DNA of 34,926 nt from Oscillospiraceae bacterium. GTDB lineage: Bacteria > Bacillota > Clostridia > Oscillospirales > Ruminococcaceae. The notes beneath the pieces were generated by a model. The model ran no database searches and was not told the origin of the DNA. It saw nothing but the letters and a program-made list of their open reading frames with translations. Numbering within the stretch: position 1 is the first letter of the stretch; every line of letters starts with the position of its first letter. Below are positions 1 to 7,563 of this stretch, in pieces. The stretch lies in the NCBI GenBank assembly GCA_021199355.1, contig JAJQIF010000018.1, forward strand, positions 1-34,926, written 5' to 3'. The position numbers and the translations under genes are program-made.

Positions 1-438
1 ATTGCCGTTGCGGTTGTTCTCCTGCGGATAAAGAAAGAACTGGGAAAACCAGTCGGCTTTTCCGAAAATACAGCTGATGTTCGGATGGCTCAGTACGAAA
101 CGGGTTCAAGAACGCCCAAGGAAGCATTGGTACAATCGCTTTCAGATGTGCTCGATGTGTCGCCTCTGGCATTGAAGGTTCCCGATATTGACAGCTACCT
201 CGGTCTCATTCACACCTTGTTTGCTATGGAAGATATGTATGGCATCGAGACTGAACAACATGGCAGTAAGGTTCACATCGTCTTTGATAGCAGTGAACAG
301 AAAACAAGTTTCGCACTATTCTCCATGCTTTCAGAATGGGCTACAAAAGCCGAAATGCTCAGAAACGGTGAAATTAGCAAGGAAGAATACGATCAGTGGC
401 GTTACAATTATCCATCAGACGAAGTCATCCGGAATTGA
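1..438 (+). CDS. Helix-turn-helix (XRE-like) regulator, N-terminus cut by window edge
   Basis: The frame is open from base 1, so the gene begins before the window; the first ATG inside (85) falls in the middle of the domain. The visible start of the product (LRIKKELGKPVGF..ADVRMAQYETGSRTPKE) has the layout of a Cro/C1-type helix-turn-helix, with the MAQYE.G.RTP segment at the recognition-helix end. It is followed by a roughly 90-residue acidic C-terminal region ending in EEYDQWRYNYP. Proteins of this shape are common on clostridial mobile elements and in chromosomes; the DNA target is unknown. It lies next to the 3' end of guaA, a known integration site, so it may be element cargo (inference). 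The fold is fairly sure, the role is not. Confidence 0.7.
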   Translation: MAVAVVLLRIKKELGKPVGFSENTADVRMAQYETGSRTPKEALVQSLSDVLDVSPLALKVPDIDSYLGLIHTLFAMEDMYGIETEQHGSKVHIVFDSSEQKTSFALFSMLSEWATKAEMLRNGEISKEEYDQWRYNYPSDEVIRN

Positions 439-455
439 GGAAATATCAGCACAAA

Positions 456-494
456 AAAGAGTTATCAGACCTGTAGAAAATCTGATAACTCTTT
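456..494. terminator. Bidirectional terminator between the regulator and guaA
   Basis: A perfect 14-bp inverted repeat (456-469 and 481-494) encloses an 11-base loop. Read on the minus strand it is followed by a run of six T, so it is well placed to end the guaA transcript. On the plus strand it follows the regulator stop by about 18 bases with a weaker T-rich tail. Confidence 0.8.
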
Positions 495-520
495 CTGTTA
501 TTCTTCGAATACCTCAAACA

Positions 521-540
521 TTGTTGCCATTTTGTTGCCA
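521..540. repeat. Pair of 9-bp direct repeats near the guaA 3' end
   Basis: The 9-mer TTGTTGCCA occurs at 521-529 and again at 532-540, an 11-bp period close to one helical turn. Closely spaced direct repeats near an attachment site are typical of arm-type sites bound by tyrosine recombinases or excisionases, but no recombinase gene is visible here. The stretch 495-597 holds nothing else I can support. Confidence 0.4.
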
Positions 541-589
541 ACTGTCTGATGAAAGCCTGTAAATCCGCATCAATACTGGGTTTCTTTTT

Positions 590-609
590 GAGTGGGGTCA
601 TTCCCACTC
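590..609. repeat. Inverted repeat over the guaA stop codon
   Basis: GAGTGGG (590-596) and CCCACTC (603-609) form a 7-bp inverted repeat with a 6-base loop containing the guaA stop codon. The right arm encodes the conserved last residues of GMP synthase (IEWE). A recombinase core site at the guaA end would be expected here. Confidence 0.5.
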
Positions 610-2133
610 AATAGTAGCCGGCGGTTTAGTAGTGATATCATACACCACCCTATTAATCCCATTAGTCTCGTTAATTATCCTCGACGAGCAGCGTTCGAGG
701 ACGTCGTAGGGGATTCTGGCGAAGTCGGCGGTCATGAAGTCTTGGGTCGTGACGGCGCGGAGGGCGAGGGTGTAGTCGTAGGTTCTGCCGTCGCCCATGA
801 CTCCGACCGAGCGCATGGTCGTCAGGACGGCGAAGAACTGGCTCAGGTCCTTGTCGACGCCGCTCTTGGCGAGCTCATCTCTGAAGACCCAGTCGGCGTC
901 CTGAAGGATTGTGAGGCGCTCGTCGGTGATTTCGCCGATGATTCGGATTGCGAGACCCGGTCCCGGGAATGGCTGGCGGTTGACGAGCTTGTCGGAGAGC
1001 CCGAGGGTTCTGCCGAGCGCTCTTACTTCGTCTTTAAACAGCATTCTCAGCGGCTCGATAATCTCCTCGAAATCGACGTAATCCGGGAGACCACCGACGT
1101 TGTGATGGCTCTTTATGACGGCGGCATCGCCCGCTCCCGACTCGATGACGTCAGGGTAGATGGTGCCCTGCGCGAGGTACTCGACGTGCCCGATTTTCTT
1201 CGCCTCAGCCTCGAAAACGCGGATGAACTCCTCGCCGATAATCTTTCTCTTCTGCTCGGGAGCCGAAATGCCGTTAAGCTTCGCCATGAAGCGGTCCTTG
1301 GCGTTGACTCTGACGAAATTGACCTCCCAGTCGGCGAATGCCTCCTCGACCTCGTCGCCCTCGTTCTTTCTCATGAAGCCGTGGTCGACGAAAATGCAGG
1401 TCAGCTGACTTCCGACCGCCTTCGAGAGAAGCGCCGCACAGACGGACGAATCAACTCCGCCTGAAAGCGCAAGGAGCACTCTCTTGTCGCCGATTTTCTC
1501 GTGAAGCTCGGCTATTGCGGTCTCGGCGTATCTCTCCATCGTCCAGTCGCCTTTGCACTCGCAGACATCGTAAAGAAAACTCCGGAGCATCGCAAAGCCG
1601 TTCTCGGTGTGGTTGACCTCCGGGTGGAACTGCACGGCATAGAGCTTGCGCTCGGCGCATTCCATCGCCGCAGTCGGGCAGACGGGGGTGTGCGCAGTCG
1701 TCACGAACCCCTCGGGGACGCTCTTTATATAGTCGGTGTGGCTCATCCAAGTTATTGACTTTTCAGGAAGATTCTTGAACATAACCGACTCCGCCGAAAA
1801 CTCCGTCTCGGTCTTGCCATACTCGCTGACGGGTGCGGTCGCGACCTCTCCGCCCAAGAGATGTGCCATGAGCTGTGCGCCGTAGCAAATTCCCAAGACA
1901 GGGATTCCGAGCTCGAAAATCTCGGGGGAAACGGACGGCGAATCGTCCTTATAAACGCTCTTCGGTCCGCCGGTGAAGATGATTCCGACCGGATTCTCGG
2001 ATCTGAGCATATCCATCGTGACCTTGCGGTAGGGCACAACCTCGCAATAGACGTTCGCTTCACGCACACGCCTTGCGATGAGCTGATTATACTGCCCGCC
2101 GAAGTCGATTATTATTACTTTTTCGTGCTGCAT
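598..2133 (-). CDS. guaA: GMP synthase (glutamine-hydrolysing)
   Basis: This enzyme converts XMP, ATP and glutamine to GMP in cytosolic purine synthesis. The 511-residue product has normal length and both domains. The N-terminal class I glutamine amidotransferase has nucleophile Cys83 in GICYGAQ and the His170/Glu172 pair in QFHPEV. The ATP pyrophosphatase domain has the P-loop SGGVDSS at 224-230, and the C-terminal dimerisation domain ends in [11 protein letters not shown]. The frame could extend 12 residues upstream, but the ATG at 2133 has a GAAAGGAAAG ribosome site and begins at the family's usual N-terminus, so I use it. It starts 22 bases after the capA-like gene and is probably co-transcribed with it. 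The 3' end is a recognised integration site for mobile elements in Gram-positive bacteria. Confidence 0.97.
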   Translation of the reverse strand: MQHEKVIIIDFGGQYNQLIARRVREANVYCEVVPYRKVTMDMLRSENPVGIIFTGGPKSVYKDDSPSVSPEIFELGIPVLGICYGAQLMAHLLGGEVATAPVSEYGKTETEFSAESVMFKNLPEKSITWMSHTDYIKSVPEGFVTTAHTPVCPTAAMECAERKLYAVQFHPEVNHTENGFAMLRSFLYDVCECKGDWTMERYAETAIAELHEKIGDKRVLLALSGGVDSSVCAALLSKAVGSQLTCIFVDHGFMRKNEGDEVEEAFADWEVNFVRVNAKDRFMAKLNGISAPEQKRKIIGEEFIRVFEAEAKKIGHVEYLAQGTIYPDVIESGAGDAAVIKSHHNVGGLPDYVDFEEIIEPLRMLFKDEVRALGRTLGLSDKLVNRQPFPGPGLAIRIIGEITDERLTILQDADWVFRDELAKSGVDKDLSQFFAVLTTMRSVGVMGDGRTYDYTLALRAVTTQDFMTADFARIPYDVLERCSSRIINETNGINRVVYDITTKPPATIEWE

Positions 2134-2155
2134 TGTATATCTTTCCTTTCTGTTG

Positions 2156-3418
2156 TCATTCCGTATCATCTATGAAATACATCACCCCATCATCATCGAA
2201 CTGGATGCCATAGTCAAGGCACAGCTCGTTCATGAGGTCGATAATCTGGCGGTAGCGGGAGGCATATGTACCCTCGCCCTCCACGAGCAAGTAAACCTTA
2301 TAATTCTTGATGAACAGCGGGTTTATCGTGAGGGACTTGAAGCCGTCCTTGTCGACGGTGATGTTGAAAATGCAGGTAAGCCCGTCGATATCGTCGTCGA
2401 CGTGCCAGAATATGAGATTTCCGATGCTGTAGAAAATCGGCTTTCCGTTATAAAATTCTATCGGTTGCAGGGTGTGCGAGTGCCCACCGATTACGATGTC
2501 GGCACCGTTGTCGATAAGGGCACGCCCGAGCTCTTTCTGGTAGGAGGTGACGTCGAAGGTCTCCTCGGTGCCGCAGTGCATGAAGACGATGAGAACGTCG
2601 ACCTGAGAGTCATATTCGGCGATTTTCGCGAGGAAGTCCTGAGTACGCTCGTCGTCCATGCTATAGACCATGTTGATTCCGGCGTGGTCCTCCGAAGCGG
2701 CGCAGTCGGACGAAAGATAAACCTTGTTGCACCCGACGAAGCCGATTGTGACACCGTTTACTTCCTCTATGAGAAGCCCCTCGGCTTTTTCTTCATCGCG
2801 ACCTGCTCCGAAATATTCGATGCCGTAGCTCGTGAGGTTTTCAAACGTGTTGAGAAGCGCGTCGTAGCCGAAGTCCCTCGTGTGGTTGTTCGCAAGGTTC
2901 ACGATGTCGATTCCGGCATTCACGAAGCCCTCAAGCATTTCGGGAGGCGTCCTGAAGCCGTAGCCCTCCGGCTTTTCCGACTCGCCGGTGTCGCTGACGC
3001 AGGTCTCAAGGTTGACAATCGCAATGTCTGCGGCGCTGAAGATGTCGCTGACCTCTTTCCAAGGGTAGTCGACGCCCCAGCTGTAGCAGGCGTCCGCAAA
3101 CTCGGAATCTATCGAGGTGTCCCCGCCGATGGCGATAACGACCTCGCCGCTCTCCTCCGGCTCTTCTTCGGGAACCGGCTCGGTGGTCGCCTCTGTGGTG
3201 ACGGTCGTCGGAGCCGTTGTGGCTTCGGTAGTAACTTCGGTCGTCGCTTCCGTGACAGAAGTGACCGCCGCCGAATCCTCAGTCGTCAGAGTAACATCTG
3301 GCGAGACAACCTCGAGGCTGTCGTTCTGCGAAACTCGGATCGCTACTCCAGCGATAACCGCCACCGCAAACACGGCGGCGAACAGAATTATGATTATATT
3401 TCGATGCTTTTTTTGCAT
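2156..3418 (-). CDS. CapA-family (PgsA/YwtB-like) metallophosphoesterase-fold surface protein
   Basis: The 420-residue product starts with a short basic segment and a hydrophobic stretch (about 8-28), so it is a signal anchor or exported. A Thr/Glu-rich linker (about 44-91) follows and then a CapA domain. Visible family motifs are GGD (98-100), NLE (136-138), NNH (177-179), HCGTE (281-285) and GGHSH (311-315), the spread expected for a two-metal calcineurin-like fold. CapA/PgsA proteins take part in poly-gamma-glutamate synthesis or anchoring, but the partner genes capB and capC are absent, so the substrate is open. The start has an AGGAG site 7 bases upstream. A promoter lies at 3458-3486, and guaA follows in the same direction. 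Confidence 0.85.
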   Translation of the reverse strand: MQKKHRNIIIILFAAVFAVAVIAGVAIRVSQNDSLEVVSPDVTLTTEDSAAVTSVTEATTEVTTEATTAPTTVTTEATTEPVPEEEPEESGEVVIAIGGDTSIDSEFADACYSWGVDYPWKEVSDIFSAADIAIVNLETCVSDTGESEKPEGYGFRTPPEMLEGFVNAGIDIVNLANNHTRDFGYDALLNTFENLTSYGIEYFGAGRDEEKAEGLLIEEVNGVTIGFVGCNKVYLSSDCAASEDHAGINMVYSMDDERTQDFLAKIAEYDSQVDVLIVFMHCGTEETFDVTSYQKELGRALIDNGADIVIGGHSHTLQPIEFYNGKPIFYSIGNLIFWHVDDDIDGLTCIFNITVDKDGFKSLTINPLFIKNYKVYLLVEGEGTYASRYRQIIDLMNELCLDYGIQFDDDGVMYFIDDTE

Positions 3419-3457
3419 GTGAACTCCTATCGTAACAGCAATATCTTGTCGACATAT

Positions 3458-3486
3458 ATTTTAGCACATCGGGAGCGGTTTGTCTA
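3458..3486 (-). promoter_or_regulatory. Promoter of capA-like gene and guaA
   Basis: On the minus strand TAGACA (3481-3486) and TAAAAT (3458-3463) are separated by 17 bp, about 40 bases before the capA-like start. This is a good sigma-A match. Confidence 0.65.
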
Positions 3487-3502
3487 TATTTCTGTGACAA
3501 AA

Positions 3503-3527
3503 AAAGCCTCCCGAAAAAGGAGGCTTT
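3503..3527 (-). terminator. Terminator of the leucine-rich-repeat lipoprotein gene
   Basis: A 9-bp perfect stem (AAAGCCTCC with GGAGGCTTT) and 7-base loop lie 10 bases after the lipoprotein stop. On the minus strand the stem runs directly into seven T, a classic Rho-independent terminator. Confidence 0.9.
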
Positions 3528-3537
3528 ATAATCCCGT

Positions 3538-4638
3538 CTATTCTCCCCCAAAATGCACCGCAAACTCCGACTGATAGTCGTAATACTTCTCGAGGGTTAT
3601 CTCGTTCCACTCGGCTTCGCTGCCCTCATAATAGATATCCGTGAGGTTCGGGCAATCGGAGAGTGAAAACTCACCGATGAAGGTGACACTTTTCGGAATG
3701 GTGATGCTCGTAAGCGTCTCGTTTTTTTCAAAGGCAAGGTAGTCTATCGTCGTAACGCCATCGGGGATTTCATAACTTGTGTCGGTCTTCCCAAGAGGAT
3801 AGCAGATAAGCTCGGTCACGTCTTTATCGAAAAGCACCCCGTCGACATCGGCATAGCTCGGATTGTTCTCATCGACCGTGATGCCGGTCAGACTTTTGCA
3901 GTTATAGAAGGCTCCTTCTCCAATTTCGGTGACACTTGCGGGAATCGTCATATCTCTGAGACTATAGCAATACGAAAAAGCGCCACCACCTATACTTGTA
4001 ATCTTGTCTGAAATCTCGAACTCTTCAAGGCTTTTACACATGCAAAACATATCCTCAGGTATCGCCGTAAAGTTGTCCGGGATTGTGATAGAAACGAGGC
4101 TTTCGCAACTCGCAAACGCATTTTCTCCGATTACAGTAACACTGTCGGGAATTGTAATTTCCTCTATTGCGTAACAGGCATAGAAAGCCGACTCGCCTAT
4201 CCGTGTCACACTGTCGGGGATCTCGACGTCAGTAAGATTCATGCACCAGTAAAAGGCATAGTTCCCTATAGAATCCACGCCGTCCTGAATCTCAACCGAA
4301 TAGATGAACTGCCTGTCATTGAACCACGGCGCAGTGCCATACTCGTAGTTCTCCATCTCGAAGTTCTCGTAGAGAATCAGAACGCCGTTGGTGTTCTGCT
4401 CCCATGTATCGGTATAGGTGCCGTAGAAGAGAAATGCCATTCCGTCGCCGTTGTCGATTTTCTGATAGGCTGTTGTTGTGTATGGGGCGGCGGTAGCTCT
4501 GGTGGCTTCGGTGGTGGCTTCAGCCGTAGCTTCGGTGACTTCCGTGGTGTTTTCTTGGGTTTCGGACTTGTCGGCGCAGGCGGTCAGGCATAGCACGAGC
4601 GCCAGCACAAGACAAATCAGTGCTGATAATCTTTTCAT
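3538..4638 (-). CDS. BspA-type leucine-rich-repeat lipoprotein
   Basis: The 366-residue protein has a lipoprotein signal with lipobox LTAC (Cys21), so it is expected on the outer face of the membrane. A Thr/Ala/Glu-rich linker (about 30-56) follows. From about residue 115 to 338 there are roughly nine repeats of the form (S/T)IxIPxSVTxIGxxAFxxCxxL, the LRR_5 pattern first known from BspA of Bacteroides forsythus. Such proteins bind host or microbial surface ligands; the ligand here is unknown. One repeat is interrupted by an insert with YADVDGVLFDKD, a common feature in this family. The gene has its own promoter (4666-4694), an AGGAG site 8 bases before the ATG, and its own terminator, so it is monocistronic. 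Confidence 0.88.
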   Translation of the reverse strand: MKRLSALICLVLALVLCLTACADKSETQENTTEVTEATAEATTEATRATAAPYTTTAYQKIDNGDGMAFLFYGTYTDTWEQNTNGVLILYENFEMENYEYGTAPWFNDRQFIYSVEIQDGVDSIGNYAFYWCMNLTDVEIPDSVTRIGESAFYACYAIEEITIPDSVTVIGENAFASCESLVSITIPDNFTAIPEDMFCMCKSLEEFEISDKITSIGGGAFSYCYSLRDMTIPASVTEIGEGAFYNCKSLTGITVDENNPSYADVDGVLFDKDVTELICYPLGKTDTSYEIPDGVTTIDYLAFEKNETLTSITIPKSVTFIGEFSLSDCPNLTDIYYEGSEAEWNEITLEKYYDYQSEFAVHFGGE

Positions 4639-4665
4639 AATTATTTCTCCTATCTTTTTCTTTCT

Positions 4666-4694
4666 ATTATACTATTGCTGTGTTTATCTGTCAA
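4666..4694 (-). promoter_or_regulatory. Consensus sigma-A promoter of the LRR lipoprotein gene
   Basis: On the minus strand a perfect TTGACA (4689-4694) and perfect TATAAT (4666-4671) have a 17-bp spacer. The start codon is 27 bases beyond the -10 box, so the leader is short. Confidence 0.9.
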
Positions 4695-4718
4695 CAATTT
4701 TCAGGAATTGAAAATTTA

Positions 4719-4745
4719 AAAGCCTCCCGGATTACGAAAGGCTTT
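4719..4745 (-). terminator. Terminator of the signal-peptidase-like gene
   Basis: AAAGCCT (4719-4725) pairs with AGGCTTT (4739-4745), 15 bases after the stop codon at 4761. On the minus strand it is followed by a T/A-rich tract. Confidence 0.7.
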
Positions 4746-4760
4746 GTGATTTCTATGTTG

Positions 4761-5906
4761 TTATTTCTTGTCCGCAAGTCTTGCTTTCTCTTCCTCGAGG
4801 AGCTTGATGAGCTCGTCGATTCTTGAGGATGTCGCCTGTGCGGGCTCGTTGGATGAGAGCGACTTCGCGACTTCGTCAAGCTTTGTTGCGGTCTCAGCGA
4901 CGGTCGGAACGGGTTCGGGTTCTGCTACCTGTTCAGGCTCGGCAATAGGCTCGACGACGGGCTCGGGTTCTGCTAAAGGTTCGGCAGAAACTGTCGGCTC
5001 GGGCTCAACTGCCTTCGGTGCGGGAGTACTCGTAACCGAGCGCCATACGAAGGGCTCTTCTGCGGGAATTTCGGGCTCTGCCGGCTCTGCCGTAGCTACA
5101 GGCTCGGGCTCGGAAACTGTCGGTTCTTCCGTCTCGGTGTGGGTATACTTCGGTGTGAAATCCCCGAAGTCGAAGAGAGGCGTGTCCTTCTTCGGAGTCG
5201 AAGATTTCGCCATCTGCTCACTCGAGAATCCGAAATCGAGGGAAGAATCGCCCGACGTCCTGTTCTCGGTATCAAGGAACTGACTGCGGTTTATGTTAAA
5301 GGCGTCGACATCGCCGAAGCTCATGTCGGCGGCAAACTCCTCCTGCTCGACCTTCTTCTGCCTCGAGGCGAGGATAAGCATTATCACTTCATAGATAATC
5401 AGGAGTGCGCAGGGAACGATTACGATAACGAGCATTCCGACTTTTGACGATGCGAATGTAATCACTCCGCCAAGGAATGTGTCATAGGAAACCGCTCTGC
5501 CGATAATGTCCTCTTCGTCAACCGTCCACTGCTGATCGGCGGAAGTGCTGTCATACTTGACAATATAGCTTGTGGTGACGGTGCCGTCCTCGGCAGTGGT
5601 CGTCTGCGAGCCGACATAGCCGACGAGCGCCAGCTTTCCGTCTATGTTACATAGGATTACGTTGCCCTCGTTTTCGGGGAGGGTCCCCTCCTCGACGAAG
5701 ACCGCCGCACCCTGAGGGATTCGGGGCTCCATGCCGCTTCCGCTCATAATGTACACCCGCTTGCCGAAAATCGACGGTGCGGAATTGGAATCCTTGAAGA
5801 TTCCGTACACAACGAACGTGCTGACAATCGCCAACGCGAGAATCACCACAACAACTATTCCCACAATCTGCAAAGGCTTGCGCTTCTTGACAGTTTCCTG
5901 AAACAT
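4761..5906 (-). CDS. SipW/S26-like membrane protein with degenerate active site and long acidic tail
   Basis: I start the protein at the ATG at 5906 (381 residues) because an AAAGGTTGG site precedes it and the basic-then-hydrophobic N-terminus begins there; the frame is open 24 residues further upstream. There are two membrane segments (about 14-36 and 157-181) around an outside domain. That domain contains MSGSGMEPRIPQGAAV and later DEEDIIGRAVSY, the layout of SipW/Sec11-type signal peptidases. In active enzymes the serine directly precedes MEP and a conserved histidine follows in a THRVV-like strand; here the positions read Gly (GMEP) and Tyr (LVGYVG). The roughly 200-residue cytoplasmic tail is rich in Pro-Glu-Ala repeats and ends in a short predicted coiled coil (RIDELIKLLEEEKARL). 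I infer a non-catalytic relative, with family membership moderately sure. Confidence 0.6.
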   Translation of the reverse strand: MFQETVKKRKPLQIVGIVVVVILALAIVSTFVVYGIFKDSNSAPSIFGKRVYIMSGSGMEPRIPQGAAVFVEEGTLPENEGNVILCNIDGKLALVGYVGSQTTTAEDGTVTTSYIVKYDSTSADQQWTVDEEDIIGRAVSYDTFLGGVITFASSKVGMLVIVIVPCALLIIYEVIMLILASRQKKVEQEEFAADMSFGDVDAFNINRSQFLDTENRTSGDSSLDFGFSSEQMAKSSTPKKDTPLFDFGDFTPKYTHTETEEPTVSEPEPVATAEPAEPEIPAEEPFVWRSVTSTPAPKAVEPEPTVSAEPLAEPEPVVEPIAEPEQVAEPEPVPTVAETATKLDEVAKSLSSNEPAQATSSRIDELIKLLEEEKARLADKK

Positions 5907-5990
5907 GATATCCAACCTTTCAAAATACAAATATGTAACGCACCACGTCAAAACCTGACATGAATACCCAACTTCCACGTTATCATAGAT

Positions 5991-6019
5991 AGTATATCAC
6001 ATTCCGCCGACAATAGCAA
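5991..6019 (-). promoter_or_regulatory. Promoter of the signal-peptidase-like gene
   Basis: TTGCTA (6014-6019) and TATACT (5991-5996) with a 17-bp spacer read toward the gene on the minus strand. The leader would be about 80 bases. The -35 box is a partial match. Confidence 0.5.
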
Positions 6020-6064
6020 ATTGTTTTTTAGAAAAGATGAAAAAAATTTTGTGGCTCTCCATAG

Positions 6065-6093
6065 TTGACAAATCAGGGTTCAGTGATTATAAT
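6065..6093 (+). promoter_or_regulatory. Consensus promoter of the tRNA-Thr transcript
   Basis: Perfect TTGACA (6065-6070) and perfect TATAAT (6088-6093) with a 17-bp spacer. Transcription would start near 6100, just before the broken tRNA copy, and continue through the intact tRNA. Confidence 0.9.
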
Positions 6094-6111
6094 ATATTCT
6101 GTTGTGCAAAT

Positions 6112-6164
6112 GCTAGTGTGGCTACACTTTGCTCCGCAAAGTCGTTGGTAGAGCAGCGCATTCG
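6112..6164 (+). pseudogene. Broken tRNA-Thr copy with hairpin insertion
   Basis: GCTAGTGTGGCT (6112-6123) matches the first 12 bases of the intact tRNA at 6180 with one difference. A further 20-base stretch (6145-6164) is identical to its D-arm and anticodon 5' half. Between them lies foreign sequence that forms a perfect 7-bp hairpin (6126-6132 with 6136-6142, 3-base loop). The copy stops inside the anticodon loop, has no T-arm or acceptor 3' strand, and cannot make a tRNA. It lies on the same predicted transcript as the intact gene. Confidence 0.75.
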
Positions 6165-6179
6165 CAGAACACACAATCT

Positions 6180-6255
6180 GCTAGTATGGCTCAGTTGGTA
6201 GAGCAGCGCATTCGTAATGCGCAGGTCGTCGGTTCGAGTCCGACTACTAGCTCCA
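6180..6255 (+). tRNA. tRNA-Thr (anticodon CGU)
   Basis: This is a full cloverleaf of 76 bases. The acceptor stem is GCTAGTA (6180-6186) with TACTAGC (6245-6251), followed by discriminator T and an encoded CCA. The D-loop has AGTTGGTAGAG, the anticodon stem GCGCA/TGCGC encloses loop TTCGTAA with anticodon CGT, and the T-arm contains GGTTCGAGTCC. It decodes ACG threonine codons. Confidence 0.96.
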
Positions 6256-6282
6256 AAGTCTTCTCGAAAGAGGAGACTTTTT
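6256..6282 (+). terminator. Terminator of the tRNA transcript
   Basis: AAGTCTTCTC (6256-6265) and GAGGAGACTT (6270-6279) pair with one G-U, have a GAAA tetraloop, and run into T residues directly after the tRNA CCA end. Confidence 0.85.
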
Positions 6283-6288
6283 ATTTGC

Positions 6289-6318
6289 TTGACAACATGC
6301 CTCTTACAGTACTATAAT
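6289..6318 (+). promoter_or_regulatory. Promoter of the alcohol/aldehyde dehydrogenase operon
   Basis: Perfect TTGACA (6289-6294) and TATAAT (6313-6318) are separated by 18 bp, ending 32 bases before the ADH start codon. No operator repeat is obvious. Confidence 0.85.
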
Positions 6319-6350
6319 TGAATAAAACCCTATGGACAGGAGTACACGTT

Positions 6351-7550
6351 ATGAATTTTATAAAGAAGGCTTATTGCAGAGTGTTTCAGACTTGCCTCTG
6401 GATTGCTCTGCCGGTTCTTCCGTATCGCGAACCCGAGATAATTAAAAGTATGAGATTGATTCCCGAGACAATCAGGTCTCAGAATCTCACCCGCCCGATT
6501 ATCATCACCGACAAGGGCATTATGAGCCTCGGGCTCGTGAATCCGCTGATTGACGCTCTGAATCAGGCAAGCATGCCCTATTCCCTCTATGACGGCACTG
6601 TTGCGAATCCGACAACCCAGAATGTGGCGGAGGCATTGGAGCTTTATAAGAGGGACAAGTGCGACTGCATTATCGGCTTCGGCGGAGGCTCGAGCATGGA
6701 CTGTGCCAAGGCTCTCGGTGCGAGATACGCAAGACCGAAGAAGTCTCTGAACAAGATGAAGGGCATTCTTAAGGTCGGGAAGAAGATTCCTCTCTTAATC
6801 GCCGTTCCAACAACCGCCGGAACCGGTAGCGAGACAACCCTGGCGGCGGTTATCGTCGATTCGGAGACCCGCCACAAGTACGCCATCAACGACTTCCCGC
6901 TTATTCCGAAGTATGCCGTCCTCGACCCCGAGACGACGCTGAGCCTTCCGAAATCAATCACCGCCTCGACCGGCATGGACGCTCTGACACACGCAGTCGA
7001 AGCATACATCGGGCGCTCGACCACCAAGCAGACGAGAGAAGAAGCTCTGAAAGCCGTCAAGCTGATTTTCGAAAACCTTGACACCGCATATTCCGACGGC
7101 TCGAATATCGAGGCGAGAAGAAACATGCTCACTGCTTCCTACTATGCCGGTTGTGCCTTCACAAAATCATATGTCGGGTATGTCCACGCTGTCGCCCACT
7201 TCTTGGGTGGCGAATATAACGTCCCGCACGGACTGGCAAATGCGATTTTACTGCCGCATGTCTTAGAAGCCTACGGGCACAGGATTGACAAAAAGCTCCA
7301 TAATCTTGCGATTGCCGCAAATCTGGCAACCGCCGAAACTCCCGATGAGGAAGCGGCGAAGGCTTTCATCCAAGCGATAAAGGACATGAAGGTCCGCTAC
7401 GGCATCGGCGACAAGATTCCCGAAATAAAGAAAGAGGACATCCCGAAGCTTGCGAAATACGCCGACAAGGAGGGCAATCCCCTCTATCCCGTTCCGATGC
7501 TGATGGACGCATCGGAGCTCGAGCGCTTCTATTATGAGGTCATGGAATAA
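6351..7550 (+). CDS. Iron-containing (group III) alcohol dehydrogenase
   Basis: The 399-residue product has the usual length for Fe-dependent alcohol dehydrogenases, which interconvert alcohols and aldehydes with NAD(P). The nucleotide site GFGGGSSMDCAKA (from about 109) and TTAGTGSETT (154-163) are present. The four metal ligands correspond to Asp210 and His214 in GMDALTHAVEAY, His279 in YVHAVAHFLGG and His293 in NVPHGLANAILLPH. I choose the ATG at 6351 because AGGAG lies 8 bases upstream; the frame extends 11 residues further. The aldehyde dehydrogenase gene starts 13 bases downstream, so both share one transcript. The substrate alcohol cannot be deduced; butanol, ethanol or propanediol-type substrates are all known in the family. 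Confidence 0.93.
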   Translation: MNFIKKAYCRVFQTCLWIALPVLPYREPEIIKSMRLIPETIRSQNLTRPIIITDKGIMSLGLVNPLIDALNQASMPYSLYDGTVANPTTQNVAEALELYKRDKCDCIIGFGGGSSMDCAKALGARYARPKKSLNKMKGILKVGKKIPLLIAVPTTAGTGSETTLAAVIVDSETRHKYAINDFPLIPKYAVLDPETTLSLPKSITASTGMDALTHAVEAYIGRSTTKQTREEALKAVKLIFENLDTAYSDGSNIEARRNMLTASYYAGCAFTKSYVGYVHAVAHFLGGEYNVPHGLANAILLPHVLEAYGHRIDKKLHNLAIAANLATAETPDEEAAKAFIQAIKDMKVRYGIGDKIPEIKKEDIPKLAKYADKEGNPLYPVPMLMDASELERFYYEVME

Positions 7551-7563
7551 GAAAGGAAAGACT

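Noticed and set aside
495..597. Fragment of an integrase C-terminus on the minus strand (ATKWQQ-like residues)
   Set aside because: Frames are short and interrupted and start at the guaA stop, so the similarity cannot be supported.
592..1464. Plus-strand open frame of 290 codons opposite guaA
   Set aside because: It is an antisense shadow of a highly conserved gene; there is no ribosome site and no recognisable product.
2153..3574. Long plus-strand open frame (473 codons) opposite the capA-like gene
   Set aside because: It has no domain, is rich in Val/Asp/Arg from antisense codon bias, and lies opposite a gene with clear family motifs, promoter and ribosome site.
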